From contig CAYYMT010000013.1 of the NCBI GenBank assembly GCA_964472715.1, positions 1 to 46,594 on the forward strand: DNA of 46,594 bases, given 5' to 3'. Below, one piece after another: positions 34,515 through 43,356 of the stretch. Each line of letters opens with the position of its first letter. The first letter of the stretch is position 1. The translations under genes were made by a program, and so were the position numbers. This stretch comes from JAFGTP01 sp964472715 (GTDB taxonomy: Bacteria; Fidelibacterota; UBA2242; JAFGTP01). The notes under the pieces were generated by a model, which did not search any database, was not told where the DNA came from, and saw nothing but the letters and a program-made list of their open reading frames with translations.

Positions 34515-35821
34515 AAAACCTCCGATTCCTTAAATTTACCAAATAAAGAAACTCCTGCAAAATCTATTATTGTAACCGGCACATAACTGCCTATCGCCGG
34601 ATCGCCTTCTTTGATGATAACAGTTTTATTGGTTTCTGTTCTACCCAGTTTTTCACGGCTGTGTTTTTTGCTTTCACTTTCAACAAAAACTTCAACTTTT
34701 TTACCCAGGTATTTTTTATTCTGAATTAATGTATGCTCTTTTTGTTTGGCAATTATTCTGTTTAGCCGGTCCGCTTTGATTTCCCCGGGCACATTGTCCG
34801 CTGTTTTGGCGGCTTTGGTACCCTGGCGCGGTGAATATTTGAACATAAAGGCGGAATCATAGACCACCTTGTCCATAACATCCAGTGTGTCCCGGAAATC
34901 TTCTTCCCTTTCATCGGGAAAACCAACGATAATATCGGTTGTCAAAGCAATCTCCGGAATATATTTACGAATTTTTGAGACCAATTCAAGGTAGTCCTCT
35001 TTTGAATAGGTTCTGTTCATATTTTTTAAGGTTCTGGTGGCGCCGGCTTGCAGCGGCAGGTGGATATGATTGCAAATATTGTCATGAGCGGCCATAACTT
35101 GAATTGTCTCTTCCGTGAAATCTTTGGGATGAGGGGAAGTGAACCGAATTCTTTTTACAGAGTCTAATCCGGCGATTTCCTGCAAAATATCATGAAATTT
35201 TTTTCCTTTGTCATTATAGGAGTTCACATTTTGCCCAAGGAGAATAATTTCCTGACGGCCGGAATTAACAATATGCCTGGCCTGTTCAAGCACCTTTGCA
35301 AAAGCCATGCTTCGTTCCCTTCCGCGGGTAAAAGGAACAATGCAATAGGTGCAGAAATTATTGCATCCGCGGGTAATGGGAATGTATCCCGAATAGGGAT
35401 TAAGATATTTTGGCACGATGGTATCATACATTTCCGTTTCGGAAAAATCGCAACTGACATGAAGTTGGTGATTAGACTTTCCGGCAATAATTTTTGTTAT
35501 GTCATGATAAGCATCCGGGCCCAGGACAAAATCAATATTGGGAATGTTTGCCTGAATAGTTTCTTTTTTTTGCTGGGCTGTACAACCAATCAGGCCGACT
35601 TTAGCATGAGGGTTGATCTTTTTTATGCTGGAATACTGAAATAATTTATTAACGGCCCGCTGCTCCGCTTTGAACCGAACGGAACAGGAGTTCACGATAA
35701 TAATGTCTGCCTGTTGGTATTGGTCTGTTGCGCTGTAGCCTTGTGCTTCTAATAAACTTTTGACAATTTCCGAGTCAGATTCATTCATCTGGCAGCCGTG
35801 TGTTTCAATAAAATATTTCAT
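34511..35821 (-). CDS. miaB: tRNA-2-methylthio-N6-dimethylallyladenosine synthase MiaB
   Basis: This is a radical-SAM methylthiotransferase of 436 residues that adds a methylthio group to i6A37 of tRNAs reading U-starting codons. The N-terminal domain has its three cluster cysteines in THGCQMNESDSE, VNSCSVRFKAEQ and IGCTAQQ. The radical-SAM site is RGCNNFCTYCIVPFTRGRER (CxxxCxxC). A TRAM domain closes the protein (GKKVEVFVESESKK ... TIIDFAGVSLFGKF). Length and motif order fit MiaB rather than MtaB or RimO. It is followed by lapA with a four-base overlap. Confidence 0.94.
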   Translation of the reverse strand: MKYFIETHGCQMNESDSEIVKSLLEAQGYSATDQYQQADIIIVNSCSVRFKAEQRAVNKLFQYSSIKKINPHAKVGLIGCTAQQKKETIQANIPNIDFVLGPDAYHDITKIIAGKSNHQLHVSCDFSETEMYDTIVPKYLNPYSGYIPITRGCNNFCTYCIVPFTRGRERSMAFAKVLEQARHIVNSGRQEIILLGQNVNSYNDKGKKFHDILQEIAGLDSVKRIRFTSPHPKDFTEETIQVMAAHDNICNHIHLPLQAGATRTLKNMNRTYSKEDYLELVSKIRKYIPEIALTTDIIVGFPDEREEDFRDTLDVMDKVVYDSAFMFKYSPRQGTKAAKTADNVPGEIKADRLNRIIAKQKEHTLIQNKKYLGKKVEVFVESESKKHSREKLGRTETNKTVIIKEGDPAIGSYVPVTIIDFAGVSLFGKFKESEVL

Positions 35822-35931
35822 TTTGTCCTTATTTATTATGTCGTAATCTATTCAAAATTATAGAAAATTACACTATAAATATTGGTGAAAATGAGACTAT
35901 TTCAGGAGAAAACAATACTGTAAAAAGGTGG

Positions 35932-36858
35932 TTAGTTTAAAGGGCCGGTGAAAAAATATCTTTCCGGATTCTTTTTTACACCGAACTGGCGTACTTCGTA
36001 GTGCAGGTGTGAGCCGGTGCTGCGTCCGGAACTGCCGACTTCGCCGATCTTTTCGCCGCGTTTAACCGACTGGCCGGTTTTCACATTGAATCTGTTCAGG
36101 TGTGCATAAACGGTGGTATAGCCATGTCCGTGATCAATTTTGATGATCCTGCCATAGCCGCCGGAACTGTAAAAACATTCCCGCACAACACCGTCCGCGG
36201 CCGCATACACAGGTGTGCCACGCGGGGAACTGATGTCCAGCCCGTAATGAAATTGTCGTTTTTTTGTGAAAGGGTCATGACGGTAACCGAAATCACTGCT
36301 GATAAATCCGCCATCTACAGGAATGATTGAAGGCGTTGCCTGGATCAGATCATTATGATTTTTAACAGCGTCATAGATTTCTGTATAACTGAGTTTTTCA
36401 AGTTCCAAATCTCTTTCAATTTGTCCCAGTTTTCTGGAAAGATCCGAGATCATCAAACTATCGCTGGGGATAAATTTATCCAGTTTTGTTGTTTTGTGGA
36501 TTACCTTACCACCGATACCTAATTGGCGAATATCTTTATCAATGGTGGGAATATCAGTATAAGTTCGCAGCGCCTTGTCTTTTTCAAATAGTAAAGAAAG
36601 GTTTTGACTTACTGAATCCAGCCGCGTTTCCATATTCCGGATAACAGTAACCAATTCTTTGTTATCATTTTTTAATTTTGTTAGTTTAGTTCTATATATG
36701 AATTCGGATAAATATTCTACCGTAATAAATCCACTTATCAGGATTAATAAGATTATTGATGAAATAAAAACAATAATTTTTGTAGGGGATAGAAAAAAAG
36801 TTACCGGCTTTTTGTTATTTTCTAATAAAAAATCGAACTTTTCTTTTTGTTTTTGCAT
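35932..36858 (-). CDS. M23-family (LytM/NlpD-type) peptidoglycan endopeptidase
   Basis: The 308-residue protein has a cytoplasmic N-terminus, one membrane helix (IIVFISSIILLILISGFI), a coiled coil of about 60 residues, and a C-terminal LytM domain. Its zinc ligands and catalytic His are visible: H204 and D208 in FHYGLDIS, H253 in YAHLN, and H284 and H286 in SHLHYE. All key residues are present, so it should be an active periplasmic peptidase cutting peptide cross-links, unlike degenerate NlpD/EnvC activators. A near-perfect promoter lies just upstream, at 36907-36935. Confidence 0.92.
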   Translation of the reverse strand: MQKQKEKFDFLLENNKKPVTFFLSPTKIIVFISSIILLILISGFITVEYLSEFIYRTKLTKLKNDNKELVTVIRNMETRLDSVSQNLSLLFEKDKALRTYTDIPTIDKDIRQLGIGGKVIHKTTKLDKFIPSDSLMISDLSRKLGQIERDLELEKLSYTEIYDAVKNHNDLIQATPSIIPVDGGFISSDFGYRHDPFTKKRQFHYGLDISSPRGTPVYAAADGVVRECFYSSGGYGRIIKIDHGHGYTTVYAHLNRFNVKTGQSVKRGEKIGEVGSSGRSTGSHLHYEVRQFGVKKNPERYFFTGPLN

Positions 36859-36906
36859 TTACAATTTTTCTCTTCTTAATTTACACTATATCCAGTTGCC
36901 CTCTGT

Positions 36907-36935
36907 ATATTAAACACAAAAAGATAAGATGTCAA
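36907..36935 (-). promoter_or_regulatory. Sigma-70-type promoter for the M23 peptidase
   Basis: On the minus strand TTGACA (36930-36935) is followed after exactly 17 bases by TAATAT (36907-36912). The peptidase ATG is about 40 bases past the predicted start point. It lies eight bases beyond the stop codon of the sigma-factor gene. Confidence 0.8.
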
Positions 36936-36943
36936 TCTTTTTT

Positions 36944-37807
36944 TTATCCTAAGTAACTTCTCAGATGGTCTGTCCGTGAAATATGGCGCAATTTTCGAAT
37001 CGCTTTTTCTTTTATTTGACGGACTCTTTCCCTCGTGAGATTAAGTATATCGCCAATTTCTTCCAGTGTTGCCGGGCGCTCACGATTAATACCAAAATAA
37101 TAGCGAATAATCATTTCCTCTCTTGAGTCAAGGGTTTTCAGAGCCTCATCGATTTCCGATTTAAAACTTTCCTCCATGATATCATCCTGGGGAACACTGC
37201 CATTATCCGTTGGAAGAATGTCTTTAAGTGTGCTTTTTTTATCCTGTGGGAGGGGTGCGTCGATGCTTAAAACACCGTCATTCTGTTGGAGTGAGGTTTT
37301 CCCATCGATGTTTTCACTTTCCATTATGTATTCAAGTTCTTTTTGGTTCGGTTCACGCTCGTATTGGCTCTGGAAATCAGTGGCGGCGCGGGAAAGTTTT
37401 TTGATGTTGCCCACAACATTCAGGGGTAAGCGTACCAGGCGCGAGTTTTCGGATATTGATTGCAGTATGGTCTGCTTGATCCACCAGACAGCGTAACTGA
37501 TAAATTTGAAACCACGGGTTTCGTCAAATCGTCTGGCGGCTTTAATTAAGCCGATATTACCTTCATTGATCAGATCGGCGAGGGAGAGACCATGGCCCTG
37601 GTATTTTTTTGCCACGGAAACTACAAAGCGAAGATTCGCGCGTAATAGTTTATCCAGCGCCTCTTCATCTCCCTGTTTAACCCGTACTGCAAGAGAAATT
37701 TCTTCTTCTGAAGATAGTGGTTCTTCTTCACTGATCTCCTGGAAATACTGTTTTAAAACTCTACTGTAAATATGCTCGGGTAATTGTTGGTTTGTTTTGG
37801 TCTTCAT
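36944..37807 (-). CDS. Primary-type RNA polymerase sigma factor (RpoD/SigA family, short form)
   Basis: This 287-residue sigma-70 factor has region 1.2 (YFQEISEEEPLSSEEEISLA) and region 2 with NLRFVVSVAKKYQGHGLSL and DETRGFKFISYAVWWIKQTI. Region 3 follows, and region 4 ends with GDILNLTRERVRQIKEKAIR. It lacks the long region 1.1 and non-conserved insert of E. coli RpoD; the primary sigma factors of Bacteroidota and relatives have this length. It could be the housekeeping factor or a close paralogue (RpoD/RpoS/HrdB type). GAGGA precedes the ATG. It is 20 bases downstream of a small hypothetical gene. Confidence 0.92.
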   Translation of the reverse strand: MKTKTNQQLPEHIYSRVLKQYFQEISEEEPLSSEEEISLAVRVKQGDEEALDKLLRANLRFVVSVAKKYQGHGLSLADLINEGNIGLIKAARRFDETRGFKFISYAVWWIKQTILQSISENSRLVRLPLNVVGNIKKLSRAATDFQSQYEREPNQKELEYIMESENIDGKTSLQQNDGVLSIDAPLPQDKKSTLKDILPTDNGSVPQDDIMEESFKSEIDEALKTLDSREEMIIRYYFGINRERPATLEEIGDILNLTRERVRQIKEKAIRKLRHISRTDHLRSYLG

Positions 37808-37827
37808 AAATGATGATCCTCGGCAAA

Positions 37828-38184
37828 TTAATTTTCTTCAACAGGTTTGTTTTCATTCTGTTTTTTTGTTTCAAGTTTTTGTTCTTTTTCATCAATGTTT
37901 TCATTGATCCCGATTATTTTTTGCAGAATTTTACTGACCTCCTGATTATTTTTTAATGACGAGAATTCTTCTTCATCAATGTTTTCGTACAGGATTTTAC
38001 CCAGTTTGAGGTATTCCTGTTCCTTAGACTTTTCCAACTGGTAAATATCCAGTTTTATCTTACCTTGTTTTGTTAATTTTTCTGCTTTTTCGGCTGCATC
38101 TTTTGTGAATTCAGACGCTTTGTCCGCGGCACTTGTTGCAAATTTTTCAATTTTTTGTTTTATGTTGTCCCAATTCTGTGTCAT
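37828..38184 (-). CDS. Small charged, helical hypothetical protein
   Basis: This 118-residue protein has no hydrophobic segment. The first 45 residues form an amphipathic helix with Ala/Lys/Glu repeats (TSAADKASEFTKDAAEKAEK), the middle reads KLDIYQLEKSKEQEYLKLGK, and the tail is Lys/Glu/Asn-rich. I recognise no family with confidence; it is somewhat like YtxH/apolipoprotein-type helical proteins. ACAGGAGG gives it one of the best ribosome sites in the window. It is the first gene before the sigma factor and probably shares its transcript. Confidence 0.75.
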   Translation of the reverse strand: MTQNWDNIKQKIEKFATSAADKASEFTKDAAEKAEKLTKQGKIKLDIYQLEKSKEQEYLKLGKILYENIDEEEFSSLKNNQEVSKILQKIIGINENIDEKEQKLETKKQNENKPVEEN

Positions 38185-38541
38185 CTTTCCTCCTGTTAAA
38201 AGGTATCACGAATAAAATGCCATAAAACTTATTATTTCTCCATATTAATTATGTTTGTTGATTATTCCTAAAAAAATATGGATTAATTTTTTTCAAATTA
38301 AGTTAATAATTCAATTAGTTTTTTTATGAACAATGCTATTTAGTTTTTTACTTTTATTCACATAAAATTGATGGTTAATTTAGTAGAAAGTTACAAAAAT
38401 TATATGAATTTACAATGAAATATTAATTTTTATTGTTGTTATGAAATTTGTCTGTTTTCAGGAATATTTTATTATTGCCGGTATGTTTAATCTAAAATAT
38501 AACCTTAAATCATTTACAAAACACAATCATCTCAATTGTGC
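38185..38541. other. Very AT-rich intergenic region upstream of the sigma-factor genes
   Basis: These 357 bases are strikingly AT-rich from about 38270 to 38480 and contain no credible gene. The promoter for the small gene and sigma factor must lie here; several TTGAAA- and TATTAA-like boxes occur but no convincing pair. A short hairpin behind the next gene is listed separately. Confidence 0.6.
38511..38540 (-). terminator. Weak terminator-like hairpin after the RdhA-like gene
   Basis: On the minus strand CACAAT and ATTGTG (38522-38527 and 38535-38540) form a six-pair stem with a seven-base loop directly behind the stop codon. It is followed by TTTTGTAAAT. The stem is short and AT-rich. Confidence 0.4.
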
Positions 38542-39873
38542 TCAGAGAGATGCAATTTCATTTTTCATTTTTCTGTTTCCGTAAATCAGGTCATCCATCA
38601 ATATCGCTGTTCGGCGGAATATTGGAAAATGACGGATGCCAAAGCGAATTGTATTATGAAATAAATTGTCATTGTGAGAAAAAGGACAAACCTGTATGCA
38701 GCGGGCGCAGTCCGTTCCGATTTGCGTCCAGTATCCGTAACATTTTTCCTGGTGGATTTGCCATCTGAAAGAACCATTGATCACCGACGGATCTTTGTAA
38801 GGTATCGCCTGTGAAGGACATAATTTTGCACATTTTTTGCATATTTTGCAAAATTCCTCAATGCTGGCGTCACAAAATCCGGGATTTAGATGTAAGGGTA
38901 AATCTGTGGTAACTGCTGCGATACGGACGCGCGGCCCGAATTTTGCGGAAATCAGTAATCCCATTCTACCGATTTCACCAAGTCCGCAGTCGCGCGCAAC
39001 CAGGGGGGCGATAATATCATATTTGCCATCAATATGGGCCGTAGCGGAATAGCCAAGATTCGCGATGAATTTGGCCAAAGATACTGCTAATACAGCAGAG
39101 TTAAGATACTGCCGGGAAGATTCCAGCACAACCGGTGATTTGGGTGCATGGGCAATCATTTCCTTGTCCATTTTAAGCAGAAAGGCGATTACATTGGTGT
39201 GGTTATTTATGATTTTGCTACCGTATTGTTCTCCATAACCGCGGTGGGAATACAAATGGTGTTTTTTTAGGCGGGTAATGCCGGCGTCAACGGCCCCGTT
39301 TTTCAGCAGCCAGTTGACTATGAACCGGGTTGTATCTTTTGGGTCCAATTCCGGCTGCCCGGTTTTGATTTCCGGTTTTGTTATCCCATGCAGATGCTGG
39401 GTTACAGAAAAATTCGCTTCCGCGGCTTCGGAAAAATAAGGCGAATAATATTTTGCGTTTTTTGATAAAAGTCCCGGATTCCGACGAATTGTATCATCGA
39501 TTTCTTTCTTTTCTGGATGGGATTGGTAATAATCATGATAGTTTTGAGAATTGGATTCTAACTTAGCGCGGGAAAACATTATATCCCGTTCATCGATTCG
39601 GGAGGAAATATCCCGGGTACGGCTTTTCTTTTTAAAGGATGTGACATCCGGAATAAAAATGATTAATAGTGCAACCACCAGCAGAATTAGGGTTATTATT
39701 GACAGTATGGAAATATTTAGAAATGCGATACCAAGAAAAGGTAGAGGAACAGCCAGAGCGAACAGCAAAAAGCGTTTAAAGGCCAGCTTTTCTTTCTCAA
39801 TTAATGAAATAATGGAAAAGCCGATAAACATGAAAAAACTTGCGATAGCTAAAAATAATAATATAAATTGCAA
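38542..39873 (-). CDS. Membrane-anchored reductive-dehalogenase-like (RdhA family) corrinoid/Fe-S protein
   Basis: The 443-residue protein begins with three membrane helices (about residues 2-24, 33-52, 54-75) followed by KKKSRTR. The positive-inside rule puts the catalytic part in the cytoplasm. The soluble domain carries the RdhA pattern CGLGEIGRMGLLISAKFGPR, then TTDLPL. Two ferredoxin-type cluster sites follow: C342, C345, C348 and C352 (FCKICKKCAKLCP), and C378, C389, C392 and C396 (DCARCIQVCPFS). Classical respiratory RdhAs instead have a Tat signal and a separate RdhB anchor; neither is seen here. The family uses cobalamin for reductive dehalogenation and is related to epoxyqueuosine reductase QueG, but this sequence follows the RdhA rather than the QueG version. 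The substrate is unknown. AAGGGG precedes the ATG. Confidence 0.85.
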   Translation of the reverse strand: MQFILLFLAIASFFMFIGFSIISLIEKEKLAFKRFLLFALAVPLPFLGIAFLNISILSIITLILLVVALLIIFIPDVTSFKKKSRTRDISSRIDERDIMFSRAKLESNSQNYHDYYQSHPEKKEIDDTIRRNPGLLSKNAKYYSPYFSEAAEANFSVTQHLHGITKPEIKTGQPELDPKDTTRFIVNWLLKNGAVDAGITRLKKHHLYSHRGYGEQYGSKIINNHTNVIAFLLKMDKEMIAHAPKSPVVLESSRQYLNSAVLAVSLAKFIANLGYSATAHIDGKYDIIAPLVARDCGLGEIGRMGLLISAKFGPRVRIAAVTTDLPLHLNPGFCDASIEEFCKICKKCAKLCPSQAIPYKDPSVINGSFRWQIHQEKCYGYWTQIGTDCARCIQVCPFSHNDNLFHNTIRFGIRHFPIFRRTAILMDDLIYGNRKMKNEIASL

Positions 39874-40003
39874 AAATATCCCCTTTTCCCCGATTTATTT
39901 TTAAACGAAGCAAATTTAATATCTTAGTACTTTTTTTAAAATTTTTTTGTAGTTTATTAAAATGATTTTGCAGATTGTATGAAATTTTTAGAGGGAAGTT
40001 GGA

Positions 40004-40795
40004 ATGAAAAGGAATTTTACTTTAATTTTGATAATTTTTTTGTTCAATGGTTATGGAATTACTGCTGAATTTCCTGATTACACCGATGATTTCAAAAGTA
40101 TGGTTGTATCGGGAAGTGAAAATATAACCGCTTATTATCCGGAAATGGCGGGATTGGCCTTGATGGAAGGACTGTTGATCTGGCAAGGGGATGAGTGGTT
40201 GAGAACCAATTTCGTAGATACAAAAAATTGTCAATTTACAAACAATATTTTGGACATGGCCACCTATCCGGCAAAATGGTATGGGAAAAATACAAAAAAT
40301 CTGTTGGTGATGTATGGCGGAGTCACTGCCGGTTACTATCTTTACGGGCAGGCAGCGGGACATAATAAAAGTATTGAAACATCTTATTTGTTGTTAGAAT
40401 CTTTTGTATTTACGGCAGGAATAGTTGAATTTTGGAAAATTCTGTTGGGGCGGGCGCGGCCATTTAAGGGACTGGGCAGTAAGAACTTTGATCTGCTGAA
40501 CTTTCATGAAGAATACCATTCACTTCCTTCGGGGCATACAGCGATGGCCTTTAGCATGATGAATACTATTGCCAATTCATCAGAAAGCAATCTCATAAAG
40601 ATTCCCGCCTATAGTTTTGCTGTCAGCGCCGGATTACAGCGAATCGGCAGTGATGTACATTGGGCCTCTGATGTGATTTTAGGAGGATTGATCGGCTATG
40701 GTGTGTCTGCATTTCTGTACAATAATTTTTATGAAGGAACTGATGAGGATGCGGTACAACCGGCCCTTCGATTTAATTTTATCATTCCATTATAA
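40004..40795 (+). CDS. PAP2-family acid phosphatase, exported
   Basis: This 263-residue protein has an N-terminal signal peptide (FTLILIIFLFNGYGITAE) and all three PAP2 motifs. K145 to R152-P153 fit KX6RP (KILLGRARPF), PSGH lies at 175-178, and R213-X5-H219-X3-D223 completes the site (QRIGSDVHWASD). Such enzymes dephosphorylate lipid phosphates, undecaprenyl pyrophosphate or lipid A at the outer face of the membrane; the substrate cannot be chosen from sequence. GAGGG lies before the ATG. It converges with the SRAP gene, with four bases between the stops. Confidence 0.9.
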   Translation: MKRNFTLILIIFLFNGYGITAEFPDYTDDFKSMVVSGSENITAYYPEMAGLALMEGLLIWQGDEWLRTNFVDTKNCQFTNNILDMATYPAKWYGKNTKNLLVMYGGVTAGYYLYGQAAGHNKSIETSYLLLESFVFTAGIVEFWKILLGRARPFKGLGSKNFDLLNFHEEYHSLPSGHTAMAFSMMNTIANSSESNLIKIPAYSFAVSAGLQRIGSDVHWASDVILGGLIGYGVSAFLYNNFYEGTDEDAVQPALRFNFIIPL

Positions 40796-40799
40796 TCGA

Positions 40800-41489
40800 T
40801 TAAAATAAACTCAGGTTTTCGGCAGTATATTTCTCAATGCATTTGGGGGAGTTGTTTTTTGGAGAATTCATATATTTTGAAACCGGATAGAAATTTAATT
40901 TTTCCCGGTATGGGTTAAGGGCGTTGACCGCTTTTCCGGGTGTAAATTTTTTATAATTTAGCCAGATTTGCATATTATCGCTGGTAATAATTGCCGGCAT
41001 ACGATTGTGTATATGGGCGATTTTTTCTGCCGGTTCAGTTGTAATAACAGTGTAGGAGTTGATGATTTCGCCGGTTTTGGATCGCCATTGACTCCATAAC
41101 CCCGCCATGGGCATAAAATCATGATTATCTCGAAAAATATAATAAGGCTGCTTTCCGGTATTATCGGTTTTCCATTCATAATAACCATCGGTGATCACAA
41201 TACAGCGATGGTCTTTCAGTAATGGAGCGAAACTCTGTTTTTGCGTCAGAGTTTCACTGCGGGCATTGATCATCTTATAGCCGATTTTCTGATCCTTTGC
41301 CCAAAAAGGCAATAGTCCCCAACGCATAGAAATTATTTTTCGTTCTCCGTTTTGAACCAAAATTGGCGTGGTTTGTGTCGGCGCGATATTGTAACTGGGT
41401 TGCCAGTCAAATTTGGCATTGCTCTCTTTCACCAGATATTCTTTGATTATTTCTGCTTTGTCTTTTGTTAAAGTTTTTCTTCCGCACAT
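40800..41489 (-). CDS. SRAP-domain protein (YedK/HMCES type), abasic-site DNA crosslinker
   Basis: The 229-residue protein begins MCGRK; after Met removal Cys2 is the residue that forms a thiazolidine crosslink to abasic sites in single-stranded DNA. The other active-site residues known from YedK are in place: N75 (MINARSE), E105 (DGYYEWK) and H161 (HNRMPAI). It shields abasic sites at replication forks from strand cleavage. Its full-length SRAP domain is followed by a short tail. It is divergent from the CheV gene on the other side. Confidence 0.95.
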   Translation of the reverse strand: MCGRKTLTKDKAEIIKEYLVKESNAKFDWQPSYNIAPTQTTPILVQNGERKIISMRWGLLPFWAKDQKIGYKMINARSETLTQKQSFAPLLKDHRCIVITDGYYEWKTDNTGKQPYYIFRDNHDFMPMAGLWSQWRSKTGEIINSYTVITTEPAEKIAHIHNRMPAIITSDNMQIWLNYKKFTPGKAVNALNPYREKLNFYPVSKYMNSPKNNSPKCIEKYTAENLSLF

Positions 41490-41583
41490 AGTGTTTTAAA
41501 CTACTTAATTTGTTATAGATTGACAATGGTTTTTAGAGAATAATTCATTAAAACTTCTTTTTTATTATAATGAGTTTTATGTT

Positions 41584-41598
41584 TTGCACGATAATTGC
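41584..41598 (+). promoter_or_regulatory. Possible sigma-54 (-24/-12) promoter of the CheV-like gene
   Basis: TTGCACGATAATTGC matches the sigma-54 consensus TGGCACG-N4-TTGC at every fixed position except the first G of the -24 GG pair, with correct spacing. It lies 55 bases before the ATG. A TATAAT box at 41566-41571 offers an ordinary alternative. Confidence 0.35.
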
Positions 41599-41653
41599 AT
41601 TGTAGCAGCATACCGTATTTTCAATTAAACATCGTGAATAAAGGAATTTTCAA

Positions 41654-42565
41654 ATGGCTAATAAAATTCTCCTGGAAACCGGCACCAATGAAATGGAATT
41701 GCTGGCTGTTATAGTGGACGGACAATATTTTGGAATGAATGTCGCAAAGGTTCAGTCGATCCAACAGTTTGATCCTGTGAAAATTACGGGAATGCCCCGG
41801 TCGGCGGAAAGTATAATAGGAGTTTTGTCCTACCGGAAAAAATCCATTCCGGTGATTGACCTGGCGCAAATTCTGGGAAAAGAAAGTTCTCCGGAAGATA
41901 GTAAAGATATTGTTGTTATTACTGAATTTAATAATACTATTAATAGTTTTAAGGTTCACGGTGTGAATCAGATCTATCGAATCAGTTGGGACAGGCTGAC
42001 GCCGTTAAAAGGTATTATGAGCAATAATTCCTATGTCACCGGCTCTGTTTTAATTGATGATAAGGAAATTTTGGTACTGGACCTGGAATATATTTTAGCC
42101 ACGCTCTTTCCGGAATTGACCCTGGAAGATGTTTCCGATGATACTGTGGCAGAACAAAAATCAATTCACCGGGACAATATTAAAATCTATTTTGCTGAAG
42201 ATTCCGCCATTATTCGTACCGGTGTTGCCAAGGCCCTGGCCAAATCAGGTTATGCGAATATTACTGAATTTGAAAATGGAAAAATGGCTTATGACTATTT
42301 TATGGCATTAAAAAATGGAGGCAAAGACGGACTACAGAATTCTGTATTGATATCCGATATTGAAATGCCGGTGATGGACGGTCTGACACTCTGTAAAAAT
42401 TTAAAAAGCGACCCTGATTTGCAACAACTTCATATCACCATGTTCTCCAGTCTGATCAACCGGCAGATGATTGAAAAATGCAAAAGTGTCGGCGCTGACA
42501 ATTATGTGACCAAGCCGGAAGTCAATAAACTAGTGCATATTCTGGACGATTTTTTTGAAGGATAG
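41654..42565 (+). CDS. cheV: CheV-like coupling protein (CheW domain plus receiver)
   Basis: This 303-residue protein combines an N-terminal CheW-like domain (AVIVDGQYFGMNVAKVQSI, RSAESIIGVLSYRKKSIPVI) with a C-terminal receiver (IYFAEDSAIIRTGVAKAL). Phospho-acceptor D235 lies in LISDIEMPVMDG. CheV proteins couple receptors to CheA and are tuned by phosphorylation, aiding adaptation. AAGGA precedes the ATG. It lies about 15 kb from the main chemosensory operon and appears to be a single-gene unit, possibly under separate control. Confidence 0.93.
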   Translation: MANKILLETGTNEMELLAVIVDGQYFGMNVAKVQSIQQFDPVKITGMPRSAESIIGVLSYRKKSIPVIDLAQILGKESSPEDSKDIVVITEFNNTINSFKVHGVNQIYRISWDRLTPLKGIMSNNSYVTGSVLIDDKEILVLDLEYILATLFPELTLEDVSDDTVAEQKSIHRDNIKIYFAEDSAIIRTGVAKALAKSGYANITEFENGKMAYDYFMALKNGGKDGLQNSVLISDIEMPVMDGLTLCKNLKSDPDLQQLHITMFSSLINRQMIEKCKSVGADNYVTKPEVNKLVHILDDFFEG

Positions 42566-42606
42566 GTGTAGATATAATTAAATTTATTAAAGTAGAAATT
42601 TCAATT

Positions 42607-43356
42607 TTAAATCACTAAATCATAAACTTCATTCCCTGAATTAAATTCAAGCAATTTAGCCCAGTCGATGATGCCATCATTGCAAAACAAAAGACTAAAT
42701 TCATAAGTAAATTTATTAATCATCCGTGCATACGATTTGTTAAATTCGCCATTTTTCTCTTTTGCACTGTGACCCAGAGGTTCAATTATTTTAATATAAA
42801 AATCATCTTCTCCGGTTATTTCTTTCCAAAAATTTTGTCCGCATAACTTAAAATAATCGCCTTTATCACTTCTTGTATCTTTTCCATAACAACAACCATT
42901 TATAGCAATTGCATGTAATTTTGAATTTGATGTTCGCAAAGTTTTTTTCGCTTTTTTAAAATTGTTTCTTAATCGTTTAATTTGGCTGCTGTTACCCCAA
43001 TTGGGTCCTGACTTTATCGATACAAGATATCTGATTCCATTCTTATCATACTCCAGATCAATGCCTTCTGCCGATGATTTCCACCCACCATAAATAATGG
43101 AATTTACATAAATTGCAAGTTTTTCTAAAAAATCTCCAAATATTGTTTCCTCTTGTGACGATAAATAAGCATCCAGAATTGTTTGGATTAATTCCTGGGA
43201 GGTTAAAATATTTTTTGCTTTGAATAAATAAGGATTTTTCCTTTTTAGCACACTTTTAAGTTTTAACTTTTCTATTCTAATAATCCGTTTTTTATGAAAA
43301 TCACCAATATTTTTTTCTACAAATTTCTTTAAATCATTCTGGCTCAGTTTTTCCAT
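42607..43356 (-). CDS. Type II restriction endonuclease, PmeII-like (PD-(D/E)xK type)
   Basis: The 249-residue protein contains AEGIDLEYDKNGIRYLVSIK followed by SGPNWGNSSQIKRL, the signature I associate with PmeII-type restriction endonucleases. D100 and the S-I-K of residues 113-115 would be the PD-(D/E)xK metal site, with E78 as possible helper. The start is ATG 43356, which has AGAGGA at proper distance; six codons further upstream are open but have no ribosome site. It overlaps the 3' end of the methyltransferase gene by 23 bases. The recognition sequence is unknown. Its AT-rich base use stands out from the neighbouring dnaE gene, which fits acquisition by transfer. Confidence 0.8.
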   Translation of the reverse strand: MEKLSQNDLKKFVEKNIGDFHKKRIIRIEKLKLKSVLKRKNPYLFKAKNILTSQELIQTILDAYLSSQEETIFGDFLEKLAIYVNSIIYGGWKSSAEGIDLEYDKNGIRYLVSIKSGPNWGNSSQIKRLRNNFKKAKKTLRTSNSKLHAIAINGCCYGKDTRSDKGDYFKLCGQNFWKEITGEDDFYIKIIEPLGHSAKEKNGEFNKSYARMINKFTYEFSLLFCNDGIIDWAKLLEFNSGNEVYDLVI

